Assembly: GCA_964370625.1 (NCBI GenBank)
Contig: CAYJKB010000035.1
Location: 1-22,318 of the forward strand
Direction: 5' to 3'
From: CAYJKB01 sp964370625
GTDB taxonomy: Bacteria > Bacillota > Clostridia > Oscillospirales > Butyricicoccaceae
DNA length: 22,318 nt
The notes under the pieces are model-generated. The model was not told where the DNA came from. It worked only from the letters and a program-made list of their open reading frames with translations, and searched no databases. Shown piece after piece: positions 1 to 6,895 of the stretch. Made by a program: the position numbers and the translations under genes. The first letter of the stretch is position 1; each line of letters opens with the position of its first letter.

Positions 1-50
1 AAAGAGGTTTTACCTTTATTTTTTGACGATAGAAAAAATAAAAACGCTTG

Positions 51-74
51 GTTACTTGCCGTTACGCAAGTAAC
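51..74. repeat. Inverted repeat, 9-bp perfect stem
   Basis: GTTACTTGC (51-59) and GCAAGTAAC (66-74) are perfect reverse complements around a 6-base loop. No T-tract follows on either strand, so it does not look like a terminator. It resembles the short palindromic intergenic repeats common in clostridial genomes. No second copy was seen in this window. Confidence 0.6.
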
Positions 75-128
75 GAAAGAGAAAGAAAATCTTATTATAC
101 AAAAATCCAGCCGTCGAACGGAAATATA

Positions 129-156
129 ATGGGACGTCGAGGACGCCGTCCCCTAC
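129..156 (-). repeat. Interspersed palindromic repeat, copy 1
   Basis: A GC-rich island in AT-rich surroundings. GGGACG (131-136) pairs with CGTCCC (147-152) around a 10-base loop. Read on the minus strand it begins GTAGGGGACGG and ends CCCAT. A second element at 4228-4254 shares the framework GTAGGGnACGG, then GAC, then CCAT. The shared edges with a variable middle are what one expects of a dispersed repeat family. Confidence 0.55.
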
Positions 157-227
157 TATGAATATAAAAATAATTAAGCCATTTTAGCAAAAATTGAAAA
201 ATAAGAAAAATAAGATTATATTAAATT

Positions 228-270
228 AATAAAAACCAAAACAGGTGATACGAACATTCGTATCACCTGT
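228..270 (-). terminator. Intrinsic terminator of rnpB
   Basis: A perfect 14-bp stem joins ACAGGTGATACGAA (241-254) and TTCGTATCACCTGT (257-270) with only two unpaired bases between. On the minus strand the stem is followed by a T-rich tail (complement of 229-240). It sits directly after the 3' end of the RNase P RNA. Confidence 0.92.
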
Positions 271-272
271 TT

Positions 273-607
273 TGCGAGTAAGCCTATAAGCCGAGTTCTG
301 TTATAGACAATCATCTATCTGGGATATTTGTTACCAAATACCTCAAGCCACCCGTTGAAACAGTTCGGGCTAAACTATAGTTTCGGTCGGTGTTGCTACG
401 GATAGAGTTTACAGCCTCCCCAAGTTACCAGAGGGAGTGGTGAGCTCTTACCTCGCCTTTCCATCCTTACCATACATAAAATATGGCGGTTTATTTCTGT
501 TGCACTTTTCCTGAAGTCGCCTTCGGCGGACGTTATCCGTTATCCTGCCCTGTGTAGCTCGGACTTTCCTCATAAATAAATTTACGCAATTGCCCAGCTT
601 ACTCAAC
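273..607 (-). ncRNA. rnpB: RNase P RNA, bacterial type A
   Basis: This is the catalytic RNA of ribonuclease P, which trims the 5' leader from precursor tRNAs. On the minus strand the 5' end begins GAGTAAGC (complement of 597-604), which pairs with GCTTACTC near the 3' end (complement of 276-283) as helix P1. The conserved block GAGGAAAGTCCGAGC is the complement of 557-571. AAGAGCTCACC is the complement of 439-449. The 3' conserved block containing ACAGAACTCGGCTTA lies at about 288-303. The length, about 335 nt, and these blocks fit the ancestral type A fold rather than the Bacillus type B. A perfect promoter lies upstream and a strong terminator lies directly downstream, so it is an independent transcription unit, divergent from murD. 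Confidence 0.96.
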
Positions 608-613
608 TTTGTA

Positions 614-642
614 ATTATATCTATTTAAAAGTCAGTTGTCAA
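614..642 (-). promoter_or_regulatory. Consensus sigma-A promoter of rnpB
   Basis: On the minus strand, TTGACA (complement of 637-642) and TATAAT (complement of 614-619) are both perfect consensus hexamers, separated by exactly 17 bases. The predicted transcription start, about 7 bases past the -10 box, falls near 607, which matches the 5' end of the RNase P RNA. Confidence 0.93.
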
Positions 643-659
643 GAAATTACGTTAATTTG

Positions 660-688
660 TTGTATTTATTTCAAAAACGTAGTAAAAT
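660..688 (+). promoter_or_regulatory. Likely promoter of the murD operon
   Basis: TTGTAT (660-665) and TAAAAT (683-688) are separated by 17 bases, giving a start near 695 and a short leader before murD. It is close to the sigma-A consensus but imperfect. It lies back to back with the rnpB promoter. Confidence 0.5.
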
Positions 689-726
689 AAATGTATCTGA
701 GATTAAATAGTAAACGAGGTAAATCA

Positions 727-2106
727 ATGACAATTTTTGACAAATATCTACAAAATATTAAAAATAAAAATATTGCCGTAATCGGCATTGGTGTCAGCAA
801 TACGCCTTTAATTGAATTGCTTGCTCAAAACGGTGCTAATGTCACTGCTTTTGATAAAAAAACTGCTAAAGATTTAGGTGAAACTTATGAAAGCCTGAAA
901 TCCATCGGCATAAAATTTGTTTTAGGTGAAAGTTATCTCGATAGCGTAGATGGTTTTGATATAATTTTCAGAAGTCCTGGTGTTCATCCTGATAAACCCG
1001 CTTTAGTTCGTGCTGTGCAAAATGGTGCAGAACTTACGAGCGAAATGGAGGTTTTCTTTAACTTTTGTCCTTGTAAAATCATTGCAATTACAGGGTCGGA
1101 TGGCAAAACTACAACTACTACTCTAGTTTATGAAATTCTAAAAACTGCTGGCTTTACTTGTCATTTAGGCGGAAATATTGGTCGCCCACTTTTATGTGAT
1201 ATTCCAAATATTAATGAAAGTGATATAGCAATTGTAGAACTTTCTTCTTTTCAACTTATGACGATGAAACAAAGCCCATATATATCAGCGATTACAAATA
1301 TTACACCTAATCACCTTGATATGCATACAGATATGGATGAATATGTTAAAGCTAAGACGAATATTTTTGAATATCAAGCACAAAGTGATATTTGTATTTT
1401 AAATGCTGATGATGAAATTTGTTCTGATTTTTCGCCTAATTCAACTCTGTTCCAATTTTCAATGAATACTAAAGTACAAAATGGTGCATATCTAAAAGGT
1501 GATGATATTGTTTTAGTGCAAAATGGTGCTGAAACTGTAGTTATGAAAACTTCCGATATTAAAATCGTTGGCAGACATAATATTGCTAACTTCTTAACTG
1601 CACTTTGCATTACTTCTCCTTTATGTGATAATAAAAATGTTAAAACTGTCGCTCAAAATTTTGGTGGTGTAGCTCACAGAATTGAGCTTGTTCGCACACT
1701 TGACGGTGTTAGTTATTATAATGATTCTATTGCTTCAAGTCCAACACGTACAATAGCAGGACTTCGTTCTTTCGATAAAAAAATTATTTTAATCGCTGGT
1801 GGTTATGATAAAAATTTAGATTATGCTCCTCTTGCACCTGAAATTATAAATAGAGTTAAACATTTAATTTTACTTGGTGATACTGCTCCGAAAATTGAGA
1901 TAGCAGTTAAAGAACATGCTGAATTTAATTCTCAAAATCTTATCATTGATAATTTTAAAAGTTTTGAGAATGCAATTAATCATGCAAAAAACATTGCACA
2001 AAATGGAGATATCGTTGTGCTTTCACCTGCTAGTGCATCTTTTGATTTATTCCGAAACTTTGCACATCGTGGGGATACTTTCCGTAATATAGTAAATGGA
2101 TTTTAG
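727..2106 (+). CDS. murD: UDP-N-acetylmuramoyl-L-alanine:D-glutamate ligase (MurD)
   Basis: MurD is a cytoplasmic ATP-dependent ligase that adds D-glutamate to UDP-MurNAc-L-Ala in peptidoglycan precursor synthesis. The protein is 459 residues, normal for the family. Residues 1-110 form the N-terminal UDP-binding Rossmann domain. GSDGKTTT at 123-130 is the Mur-ligase P-loop. ELSSFQL at 171-177 and NITPNHLDMH at 191-200 are the central-domain metal and ATP motifs. The C-terminal part has HRIE, the YNDS substrate segment and a closing SPASASFD..F..RG..F signature typical of MurD. I place the start at the ATG at 727 because CGAGGT lies 8 bases upstream. An in-frame ATG at 691 lacks a ribosome binding site and overlaps the likely transcription start. 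The stop overlaps the ribosome binding site of the next gene, so translation is probably coupled to the first M42 peptidase. No other dcw-cluster gene is nearby. Confidence 0.96.
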   Translation: MTIFDKYLQNIKNKNIAVIGIGVSNTPLIELLAQNGANVTAFDKKTAKDLGETYESLKSIGIKFVLGESYLDSVDGFDIIFRSPGVHPDKPALVRAVQNGAELTSEMEVFFNFCPCKIIAITGSDGKTTTTTLVYEILKTAGFTCHLGGNIGRPLLCDIPNINESDIAIVELSSFQLMTMKQSPYISAITNITPNHLDMHTDMDEYVKAKTNIFEYQAQSDICILNADDEICSDFSPNSTLFQFSMNTKVQNGAYLKGDDIVLVQNGAETVVMKTSDIKIVGRHNIANFLTALCITSPLCDNKNVKTVAQNFGGVAHRIELVRTLDGVSYYNDSIASSPTRTIAGLRSFDKKIILIAGGYDKNLDYAPLAPEIINRVKHLILLGDTAPKIEIAVKEHAEFNSQNLIIDNFKSFENAINHAKNIAQNGDIVVLSPASASFDLFRNFAHRGDTFRNIVNGF

Positions 2107-2120
2107 GAGGAGCTTTTACT

Positions 2121-3155
2121 TTGGATATTAAAAAAATTATAGAAAATTTATGTAATACAGATGGAATTTCAGGATTTGAAAAAAATGCTTGTGCTGTAAC
2201 AGAGCAAACTCTTGCTCCATATTGTGATAAGGTCGAAACTGATAATTTTGGCAATGTGTTTGGGTTTATCTCTTGTGGTGATGATAGTGCTCCAACGCTT
2301 TTACTTGATGCGCATATTGACCAAATAGGATTTATCGTAACTGATGTGCTTGATGGTGGATTTTTGCGTTTTGCTCCTATTGGTGGCATTGATTTTCGTA
2401 TGCTTTTAGGTTGCGAGCTACGTATCTTATCCGAAACAGAATGTTTTGGTATTGTATCTTGTCTGCCTCCTCATTTGATTAAAGCGTCTGAAGCTGATAA
2501 AAGTATTCCGTTGTCTGAAATGGTTATAGACACTGGTTTGCTTGATGCTAAATCAAAAATCAAAATTGGTACTCCAATTGTTTTCAATGAAAATATTATG
2601 TTTATGTCTGACAACACAGCCACCGGAAAATGTCTTGATGACAGAGCTGGAGTTGCTGCTATTGTTCATGCACTTGATATGATTCACGGAAAGAGTCGTA
2701 ATGTTAACATTGTCGTTTTGGCTAGTGCTTGTGAAGAAACTGGACTTATGGGAGCTATAATCGGTGGATATAAGATAAAACCAGATTATTGTATTGCAGT
2801 TGATGTAACTCATGCGAAAACTCCTGATGCACCAGCTAGCAAAACTTTTGATTTTGGTGGTGGTGTATTTATCGGAATGGGTCCGAATTTAGATAGAAAA
2901 CTTACTAATAAATTAATCTCTATTGCTAAAGCTGAAGAAATTTCATATGGTGTTGAAGTTATGGAAGGTCACACTGGCACTAATGCTTGGGCATTTCAAG
3001 TGTCACGTGAAGGTATCCCTACTGCACTATTATCAATCCCGCTGAAATACATGCATACACCAATTGAAACAGTTTCACTTAAAGATATGAAAAATGTATC
3101 TAAACTTATAGCTGAATATATTTTAAATGCAAATGGAGGTGCTGACAATGCTTAA
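2121..3155 (+). CDS. M42 family metallo-aminopeptidase, paralog 1
   Basis: M42 enzymes are cytoplasmic di-metal aminopeptidases, often large tetrahedral complexes, that trim peptides from the N-terminus. Some members have been annotated as endoglucanase M. The protein is 344 residues, the usual size. The expected metal ligands are visible: H65 (in DAHIDQ, with D67), D173/D174 (CLDDRAG), E205/E206 (CEETG), D228 (VDVT) and H312 (YMHTP). The TDA motif seen in its two neighbours reads TNA here (residues 287-289), which may alter the pocket. The start is a TTG at 2121, chosen because a perfect AGGAGG (2105-2110) lies 10 bases upstream, overlapping the murD stop. The next paralog begins inside its last codons. 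Substrate preference cannot be read from the sequence. Confidence 0.92.
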   Translation: MDIKKIIENLCNTDGISGFEKNACAVTEQTLAPYCDKVETDNFGNVFGFISCGDDSAPTLLLDAHIDQIGFIVTDVLDGGFLRFAPIGGIDFRMLLGCELRILSETECFGIVSCLPPHLIKASEADKSIPLSEMVIDTGLLDAKSKIKIGTPIVFNENIMFMSDNTATGKCLDDRAGVAAIVHALDMIHGKSRNVNIVVLASACEETGLMGAIIGGYKIKPDYCIAVDVTHAKTPDAPASKTFDFGGGVFIGMGPNLDRKLTNKLISIAKAEEISYGVEVMEGHTGTNAWAFQVSREGIPTALLSIPLKYMHTPIETVSLKDMKNVSKLIAEYILNANGGADNA

Positions 3156-4158
3156 TTTATTACGTGATTTATGTATGTTAAATGGACCTTCTGGATGCGA
3201 AGATGCTGTTGCTGATTATGTTAAAAATTTCTGCATGGAATACACTGATGAAATAAAAACCGATAGTATTGGTAATGTACTTGTATTCAAAAAAGGCAAA
3301 AAAACTCGTGCACAAAAACTTATGGTTTGTGCCCATATGGACGAAGTTGGATTTATCATAAAACGTTTTACTGATGATGGAATGATTAAATTTGGTTTTG
3401 TTGGTGGAATTGATAGCAGAGTTGTTATTGGTCGCAGAGTTTTGCTTGGGGATAAAAAGGTAAATGGTGTTATTGGAATTAAAGCTGTGCATTTAACATC
3501 AGCTTCTGAAAGACAAACTATGCCAAAATCCGATGATTTATATATAGATATCGGTGCTACTTCTAAATCTGAAGCTATGGCAAAACTTTCTTTGGGTGAC
3601 TTTGGAGTTTTTGATAGTGAATACACTGAATTTGGTGATGGATTTATTAAAGCTCGTGCAATTGATGATAGAGTCGGTGTTGCTGTTATGCTTAAACTTA
3701 TTCAAAGCGAACTTGAGTATGATACTTGGTTTGCTTTTACTTGTCAGGAAGAAGTTGGACTTCGTGGTGCTACTGTTGCAGCTTATTCTATAAACCCTGA
3801 TACTTGCCTTGTTATCGAAGGCACTACTGCTGCGGATTTACCTAAGATTCGTGATGCTGATAAGGTTTGTTCACTCCGTAATGGTGTTGTAATTCCGTTT
3901 ATGGATAGAGCAACTATCTATGATAAAGATTTATTCACCGAAATTACAGCACTTGCTAATAAACATAACATCAAATGGCAAACAAAACAGATGGTATCTG
4001 GTGGTACTGATGCTGGTAAAATCCATTTAAGTCGTGATGGCGTTCGCACTATCGCTGTAGCTGTACCAACTAGATATATTCATTCACCTTCTTGTGTCTG
4101 TGCTCTCGAAGATGTTGAAGCTATGCTTAAACTTGCAACGCTTTATATTGGTCAGTAA
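3148..4158 (+). CDS. M42 family metallo-aminopeptidase, paralog 2
   Basis: Second of three adjacent M42 peptidases, 336 residues. The metal site is recognisable: H63 and D65 (AHMDE), D173/D174 (AIDDRVG), E201/E202 (CQEEVG) and H312 (RYIHSP). The ligand that is Asp in the other two copies is Glu here (E224, in VIEGTTAAD), a substitution also familiar in some M42 members. The TDA motif is intact at 287-289. I choose the ATG at 3148 because GGAGGT (3135-3140) lies 7 bases upstream. A longer start at 3127 would put that site inside the coding region. The gene overlaps the end of paralog 1 by 8 bases, which indicates translational coupling. A 32-base segment around the QEEVGLRGATV codons is identical in DNA to paralog 3. 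Confidence 0.92.
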   Translation: MLNLLRDLCMLNGPSGCEDAVADYVKNFCMEYTDEIKTDSIGNVLVFKKGKKTRAQKLMVCAHMDEVGFIIKRFTDDGMIKFGFVGGIDSRVVIGRRVLLGDKKVNGVIGIKAVHLTSASERQTMPKSDDLYIDIGATSKSEAMAKLSLGDFGVFDSEYTEFGDGFIKARAIDDRVGVAVMLKLIQSELEYDTWFAFTCQEEVGLRGATVAAYSINPDTCLVIEGTTAADLPKIRDADKVCSLRNGVVIPFMDRATIYDKDLFTEITALANKHNIKWQTKQMVSGGTDAGKIHLSRDGVRTIAVAVPTRYIHSPSCVCALEDVEAMLKLATLYIGQ

Positions 4159-4227
4159 ATATATATGGTTGTAAGGTTACGCAAAATTTTCTCCAGCTGT
4201 GTGCAATCAAATTTATGGTAAAATACA

Positions 4228-4254
4228 ATGGTATGGTCAAGACCGTACCCTACA
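4228..4254 (-). repeat. Interspersed palindromic repeat, copy 2
   Basis: GGTATGGTC (4230-4238) pairs with GACCGTACC (4241-4249) with one G-T wobble and a 2-base loop. Read on the minus strand it starts TGTAGGGTACGG and ends ATACCAT, the same framework as the element at 129-156. It lies in the 128-base gap between M42 paralogs 2 and 3. There is only a weak A/T tail, so a role as terminator is possible but not clear. Confidence 0.55.
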
Positions 4255-4286
4255 AAAAATAATTAAAAATTTTACGAGGTGAAAGA

Positions 4287-5279
4287 ATGAAAATTTACGA
4301 TATATATACAAACTTATTAAATGCCTTTGGTGCATCTGGTAGAGAAGATGAAATTTCATCTGTAATAACTGAAATGATATCACCATATTGTGATGAGACT
4401 TATCGTGATAACATTGGCAATTTAATTGCTGTTAAAAAAGGGACAGCAAATGATGCTAAAAAAATTATGTTTGCGGCTCATATGGATAGCATTGGTATGG
4501 TTGCAACATTTGTTGATGATAAAGGATTTATCCGTTTTTCATCAGTTGGTGGACTATCTAAATACGATATGATAAATATACCTGTAAGATTTTCTAATGG
4601 TACTATGGGTGTTATTTCTCATGATGAAAAAGTAACACCACGTGACCTTATGTTATCTGACATGTATATTGACATTGGTGCTAAATCTAAAGAAGATGCA
4701 CTTTCCCAAATTTCCATTGGTGACTTTGCAGTTTTTGTATCTACACCATTTATTCAAGGTGACATTATGTGTGGAGCTTATATGGATAATAGGATTGGTT
4801 GTGCAGTTTTAATTGATGCATTATCTCAGATTGAAAACCAAAAGGATGACCTTTATTTTGTGTTTACAGCTCAAGAAGAAGTTGGACTTCGTGGTGCTAC
4901 TGTTGCGACTTATAGCATTGCACCTGATATGTGTATTGCTGTTGATGTAACTGATACTGGTGATACACCTGAGAGAAAACATTATAACAGTGTATTTTTA
5001 GGTAAAGGTATTGCAATTAAAGTTATGGACCGTTCTGTGATTTCTAATGCTGAAGTTAGAGAACTTCTAACTGATACTGCTGTAAACCAAGGCATTGACC
5101 ATCAATTTGAAATTATGGAATTTGGTGGCACTGATGCTGGTGCAGCTCAAAAAAGTCGTGGTGGTGTGCTTACTGGTGGTATAGCTATTCCCACTAGATA
5201 TATTCATAGTCCTTGTGAAATGGTAAGTATTTCTGATGTTCAAAATGCTGTATCCTTAATTGTAAATGTTGTAAAGTAA
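4287..5279 (+). CDS. M42 family metallo-aminopeptidase, paralog 3
   Basis: Third M42 peptidase, 330 residues. The metal ligands seen are H65 and D67 (AHMDS), D167 (YMDNRIG), E197/E198 (AQEEVG), D220 (VDVT) and H307 (RYIHSP). The bridging-Asp motif is DN rather than the DD of the other two copies; only the first Asp is the expected ligand. GTDA is intact at 281-284. GAGGTGA (4276-4282) lies 4 bases before the ATG. The gene is separated from paralog 2 by a repeat-bearing gap but may still be read through from upstream, as no clear promoter or terminator was found between them. The three paralogs probably give related aminopeptidases of different specificity, perhaps mixed complexes. That is inference. 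Confidence 0.92.
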   Translation: MKIYDIYTNLLNAFGASGREDEISSVITEMISPYCDETYRDNIGNLIAVKKGTANDAKKIMFAAHMDSIGMVATFVDDKGFIRFSSVGGLSKYDMINIPVRFSNGTMGVISHDEKVTPRDLMLSDMYIDIGAKSKEDALSQISIGDFAVFVSTPFIQGDIMCGAYMDNRIGCAVLIDALSQIENQKDDLYFVFTAQEEVGLRGATVATYSIAPDMCIAVDVTDTGDTPERKHYNSVFLGKGIAIKVMDRSVISNAEVRELLTDTAVNQGIDHQFEIMEFGGTDAGAAQKSRGGVLTGGIAIPTRYIHSPCEMVSISDVQNAVSLIVNVVK

Positions 5280-5309
5280 ATTAACGATAAAAGTTTAGAG
5301 GGTAAATTT

Positions 5310-5894
5310 ATGTTAAGTAATGATAAAACTAGATGTGATTGGTCTGATGGTAGCCAAATTTATAATGATTATCATGATAATGAATGGGGACGAGAAAAAC
5401 ATGATGATAATGAACTTTTTGAAATGTTAATTTTAGAAGGATTTCAAGCGGGATTATCATGGATTACTATTTTGAAAAAAAGACAAGCTTTTTATGATGC
5501 TTTTGATGGGTTTAATCCAAATATAATTGCTTTGTATGACGAAGATAAAGTTGAAGAACTTGTACAAAATGAAAAAATCATAAGACATCGTGGCAAAATC
5601 AATTCAGCTATTAATAATGCTCAGCTTTATCTTGAAATCCAAAAACAATATGGCAGTTTTGATAAATTCATTTGGAGTTATGTAGATTTTAAGCCTATAA
5701 TAAATCATTTTGAAACACATTCACAAATACCTGTCAACACTTCACTATCTGATAAAATCAGTAAAGATTTAAAGAAATTAGGCTTTAAATTTGTTGGGTC
5801 TACAATTATTTATTCATTTATGCAATCAATTGGCATGACAATGGATCATGTGACGAATTGTTTCGTTTATAATGAGCTTATCAGTAATAAATAG
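5310..5894 (+). CDS. tag: DNA-3-methyladenine glycosylase I
   Basis: Tag removes 3-methyladenine from alkylated DNA, starting base excision repair. The protein is 194 residues, typical for the HhH-related Tag family. The zinc-binding set is visible: C9 (RCDW), H22 (YHDNEWG), H180 and C184 (MDHVTNC). The base-recognition segment LEGFQAGLSW at 42-51 carries the conserved Glu. The ATG at 5310 has GAGGGT about 6 bases upstream. Only 30 bases separate it from M42 paralog 3, and no terminator lies between, so it is probably the last gene of that transcription unit. No other repair gene is nearby. Confidence 0.94.
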   Translation: MLSNDKTRCDWSDGSQIYNDYHDNEWGREKHDDNELFEMLILEGFQAGLSWITILKKRQAFYDAFDGFNPNIIALYDEDKVEELVQNEKIIRHRGKINSAINNAQLYLEIQKQYGSFDKFIWSYVDFKPIINHFETHSQIPVNTSLSDKISKDLKKLGFKFVGSTIIYSFMQSIGMTMDHVTNCFVYNELISNK

Positions 5895-5905
5895 TCTTAA
5901 TTTAT

Positions 5906-5928
5906 GCATTTAATCGCTATTTAAATGC
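5906..5928. other. Small hairpin after tag
   Basis: GCATTTAA (5906-5913) pairs with TTAAATGC (5921-5928) around a 7-base loop. It is the only hairpin near the end of tag. A T-tract does not follow, so intrinsic termination is doubtful. Confidence 0.3.
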
Positions 5929-5939
5929 TAATATTGAAA

Positions 5940-5968
5940 TTGACAAATTTGCGAATTTATGATATAAT
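5940..5968 (+). promoter_or_regulatory. Consensus promoter of the cbiL-type gene
   Basis: TTGACA (5940-5945) and TATAAT (5963-5968) are perfect and 17 bases apart. Transcription would start near 5975, leaving a leader of about 88 bases. The leader contains AGCTTA (5988-5993) complementary to TAAGCT (6027-6032), enclosing a small hairpin AATCAA/TTGATT (5994-6008). It is too short and lacks the conserved blocks of a cobalamin riboswitch. Confidence 0.85.
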
Positions 5969-6063
5969 TCGTCGAATTGGATATTTTAGCTTAAATCAAA
6001 TATTGATTGTTTTAAAGTGTTTGTTATAAGCTTGTGTATACTTGAAAGGAATAAAGTATTAAT

Positions 6064-6756
6064 ATGAAATTTTATGGAATTGGCATAGGCCCTGGAGATG
6101 AAAAACTTCTTACAATTAAAGCTGTAGAAACGCTTCAAATATTAGATGTTTTACTTGTACCTAAAACAAAATCAGATAAACCTGGTATAGCAAATACTAT
6201 TGCAAGCAAATATTTAAAAGAAACTTTAGAAATTGAATATATTGATTTCCCAATGGTTGAAGATGAAGAAGTATTTGTAAACGCCGGAAAAAAAGCAGCT
6301 GATATTATCGAAAAATGCATTGCTAAAAATAAAAATGTAGGTTTTATTACACTTGGCGACCCTGGCGTATATTCAACTTATGGATATATTGCAAAAGCTG
6401 TTAAAGCTAAAGGAAATATTCCAATCGAAACAATCCCAGGTATTACGAGTTTTTGTGCTGCTGCTGCAATGGCTAATCGTCCACTTGTTGAGAAAAAAGA
6501 AATTCTTTCAATTATACCTATGAATGCTGATGATGAACATATTGACAATATGCTAAAAGAAGGCGATGCTTTTGCATTTATGAAAGTTTATCACAGAGAG
6601 CCTCGTGTTGTTGAACTACTGCAAAATAATGGTTTAGTGGAAAAAGGTGTTCTTGCTCTACGTTGTGGATTTGAAAACCAAGAAGTTAAAGAAAATGTTG
6701 TTGAAAGTTTAATCGAAAATAAAGATTATCTTTCTGTAGTTTTAACTCGAAAATAA
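6064..6756 (+). CDS. cbiL: Precorrin-2 / cobalt-factor II C20-methyltransferase
   Basis: This SAM-dependent methyltransferase methylates C-20 of the corrin precursor in cobalamin synthesis (CobI in the aerobic, CbiL in the anaerobic route). The protein is 230 residues, the family length. The tetrapyrrole methylase signature GIGPGD (7-12) followed by LLTIKA opens the protein. LGDPGVYSTY at about 98-107 and the segment IETIPGITSFCAAAA are characteristic of the C20 enzyme. The context suggests the anaerobic CbiL form, but the sequence alone does not prove cobalt-factor II over precorrin-2 as substrate. GAAAGGA (6044-6050) lies 13 bases before the ATG, a rather long spacer. It stands alone here, with no other cobalamin genes in the window. 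It has its own strong promoter and a possible AT-rich terminator. Confidence 0.9.
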   Translation: MKFYGIGIGPGDEKLLTIKAVETLQILDVLLVPKTKSDKPGIANTIASKYLKETLEIEYIDFPMVEDEEVFVNAGKKAADIIEKCIAKNKNVGFITLGDPGVYSTYGYIAKAVKAKGNIPIETIPGITSFCAAAAMANRPLVEKKEILSIIPMNADDEHIDNMLKEGDAFAFMKVYHREPRVVELLQNNGLVEKGVLALRCGFENQEVKENVVESLIENKDYLSVVLTRK

Positions 6757-6773
6757 ATTTAATATTAATGCCC

Positions 6774-6806
6774 TATTTCAATTTTTATTGAAATATTTGT
6801 TTGTTA
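6774..6806 (+). terminator. Possible AT-rich terminator after cbiL
   Basis: TATTTCAAT (6774-6782) and ATTGAAATA (6787-6795) form a perfect 9-bp stem with a TTTT loop, followed by TTTGTTTGTT. The stem is AU-rich and hence weak, but its position 18 bases after the stop codon fits a terminator. Confidence 0.5.
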
Positions 6807-6895
6807 CATAATTTTGCAATTTGCTATTTACATTGAATAGAATTTAAGTAATAATATATATATTAAGCTTTATTTAATATTAGTAAAGGATTTGC

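Larger units (their letters stand above)
1..240. other. Intergenic region with two palindromes, no supported gene
   Basis: No convincing gene is seen here. Frame 1 is open from the window edge to a TAA at 127-129 (42 codons), but it has no start, runs through a perfect inverted repeat and matches no family I recognise, so it is more likely non-coding or a remnant. The stretch holds a 9-bp inverted repeat at 51-74 and a GC-rich palindromic element at 129-156, both listed separately. The remainder (157-240) is plain AT-rich sequence. Confidence 0.5.

Noticed and set aside
691..726. Longer start for MurD at 691
   Set aside because: No ribosome binding site, and it would start at or before the predicted transcription start. 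The ATG at 727 has CGAGGT upstream.
5975..6063. Cobalamin riboswitch upstream of cbiL
   Set aside because: The leader is only about 88 bases and lacks the conserved B12-box and core blocks.
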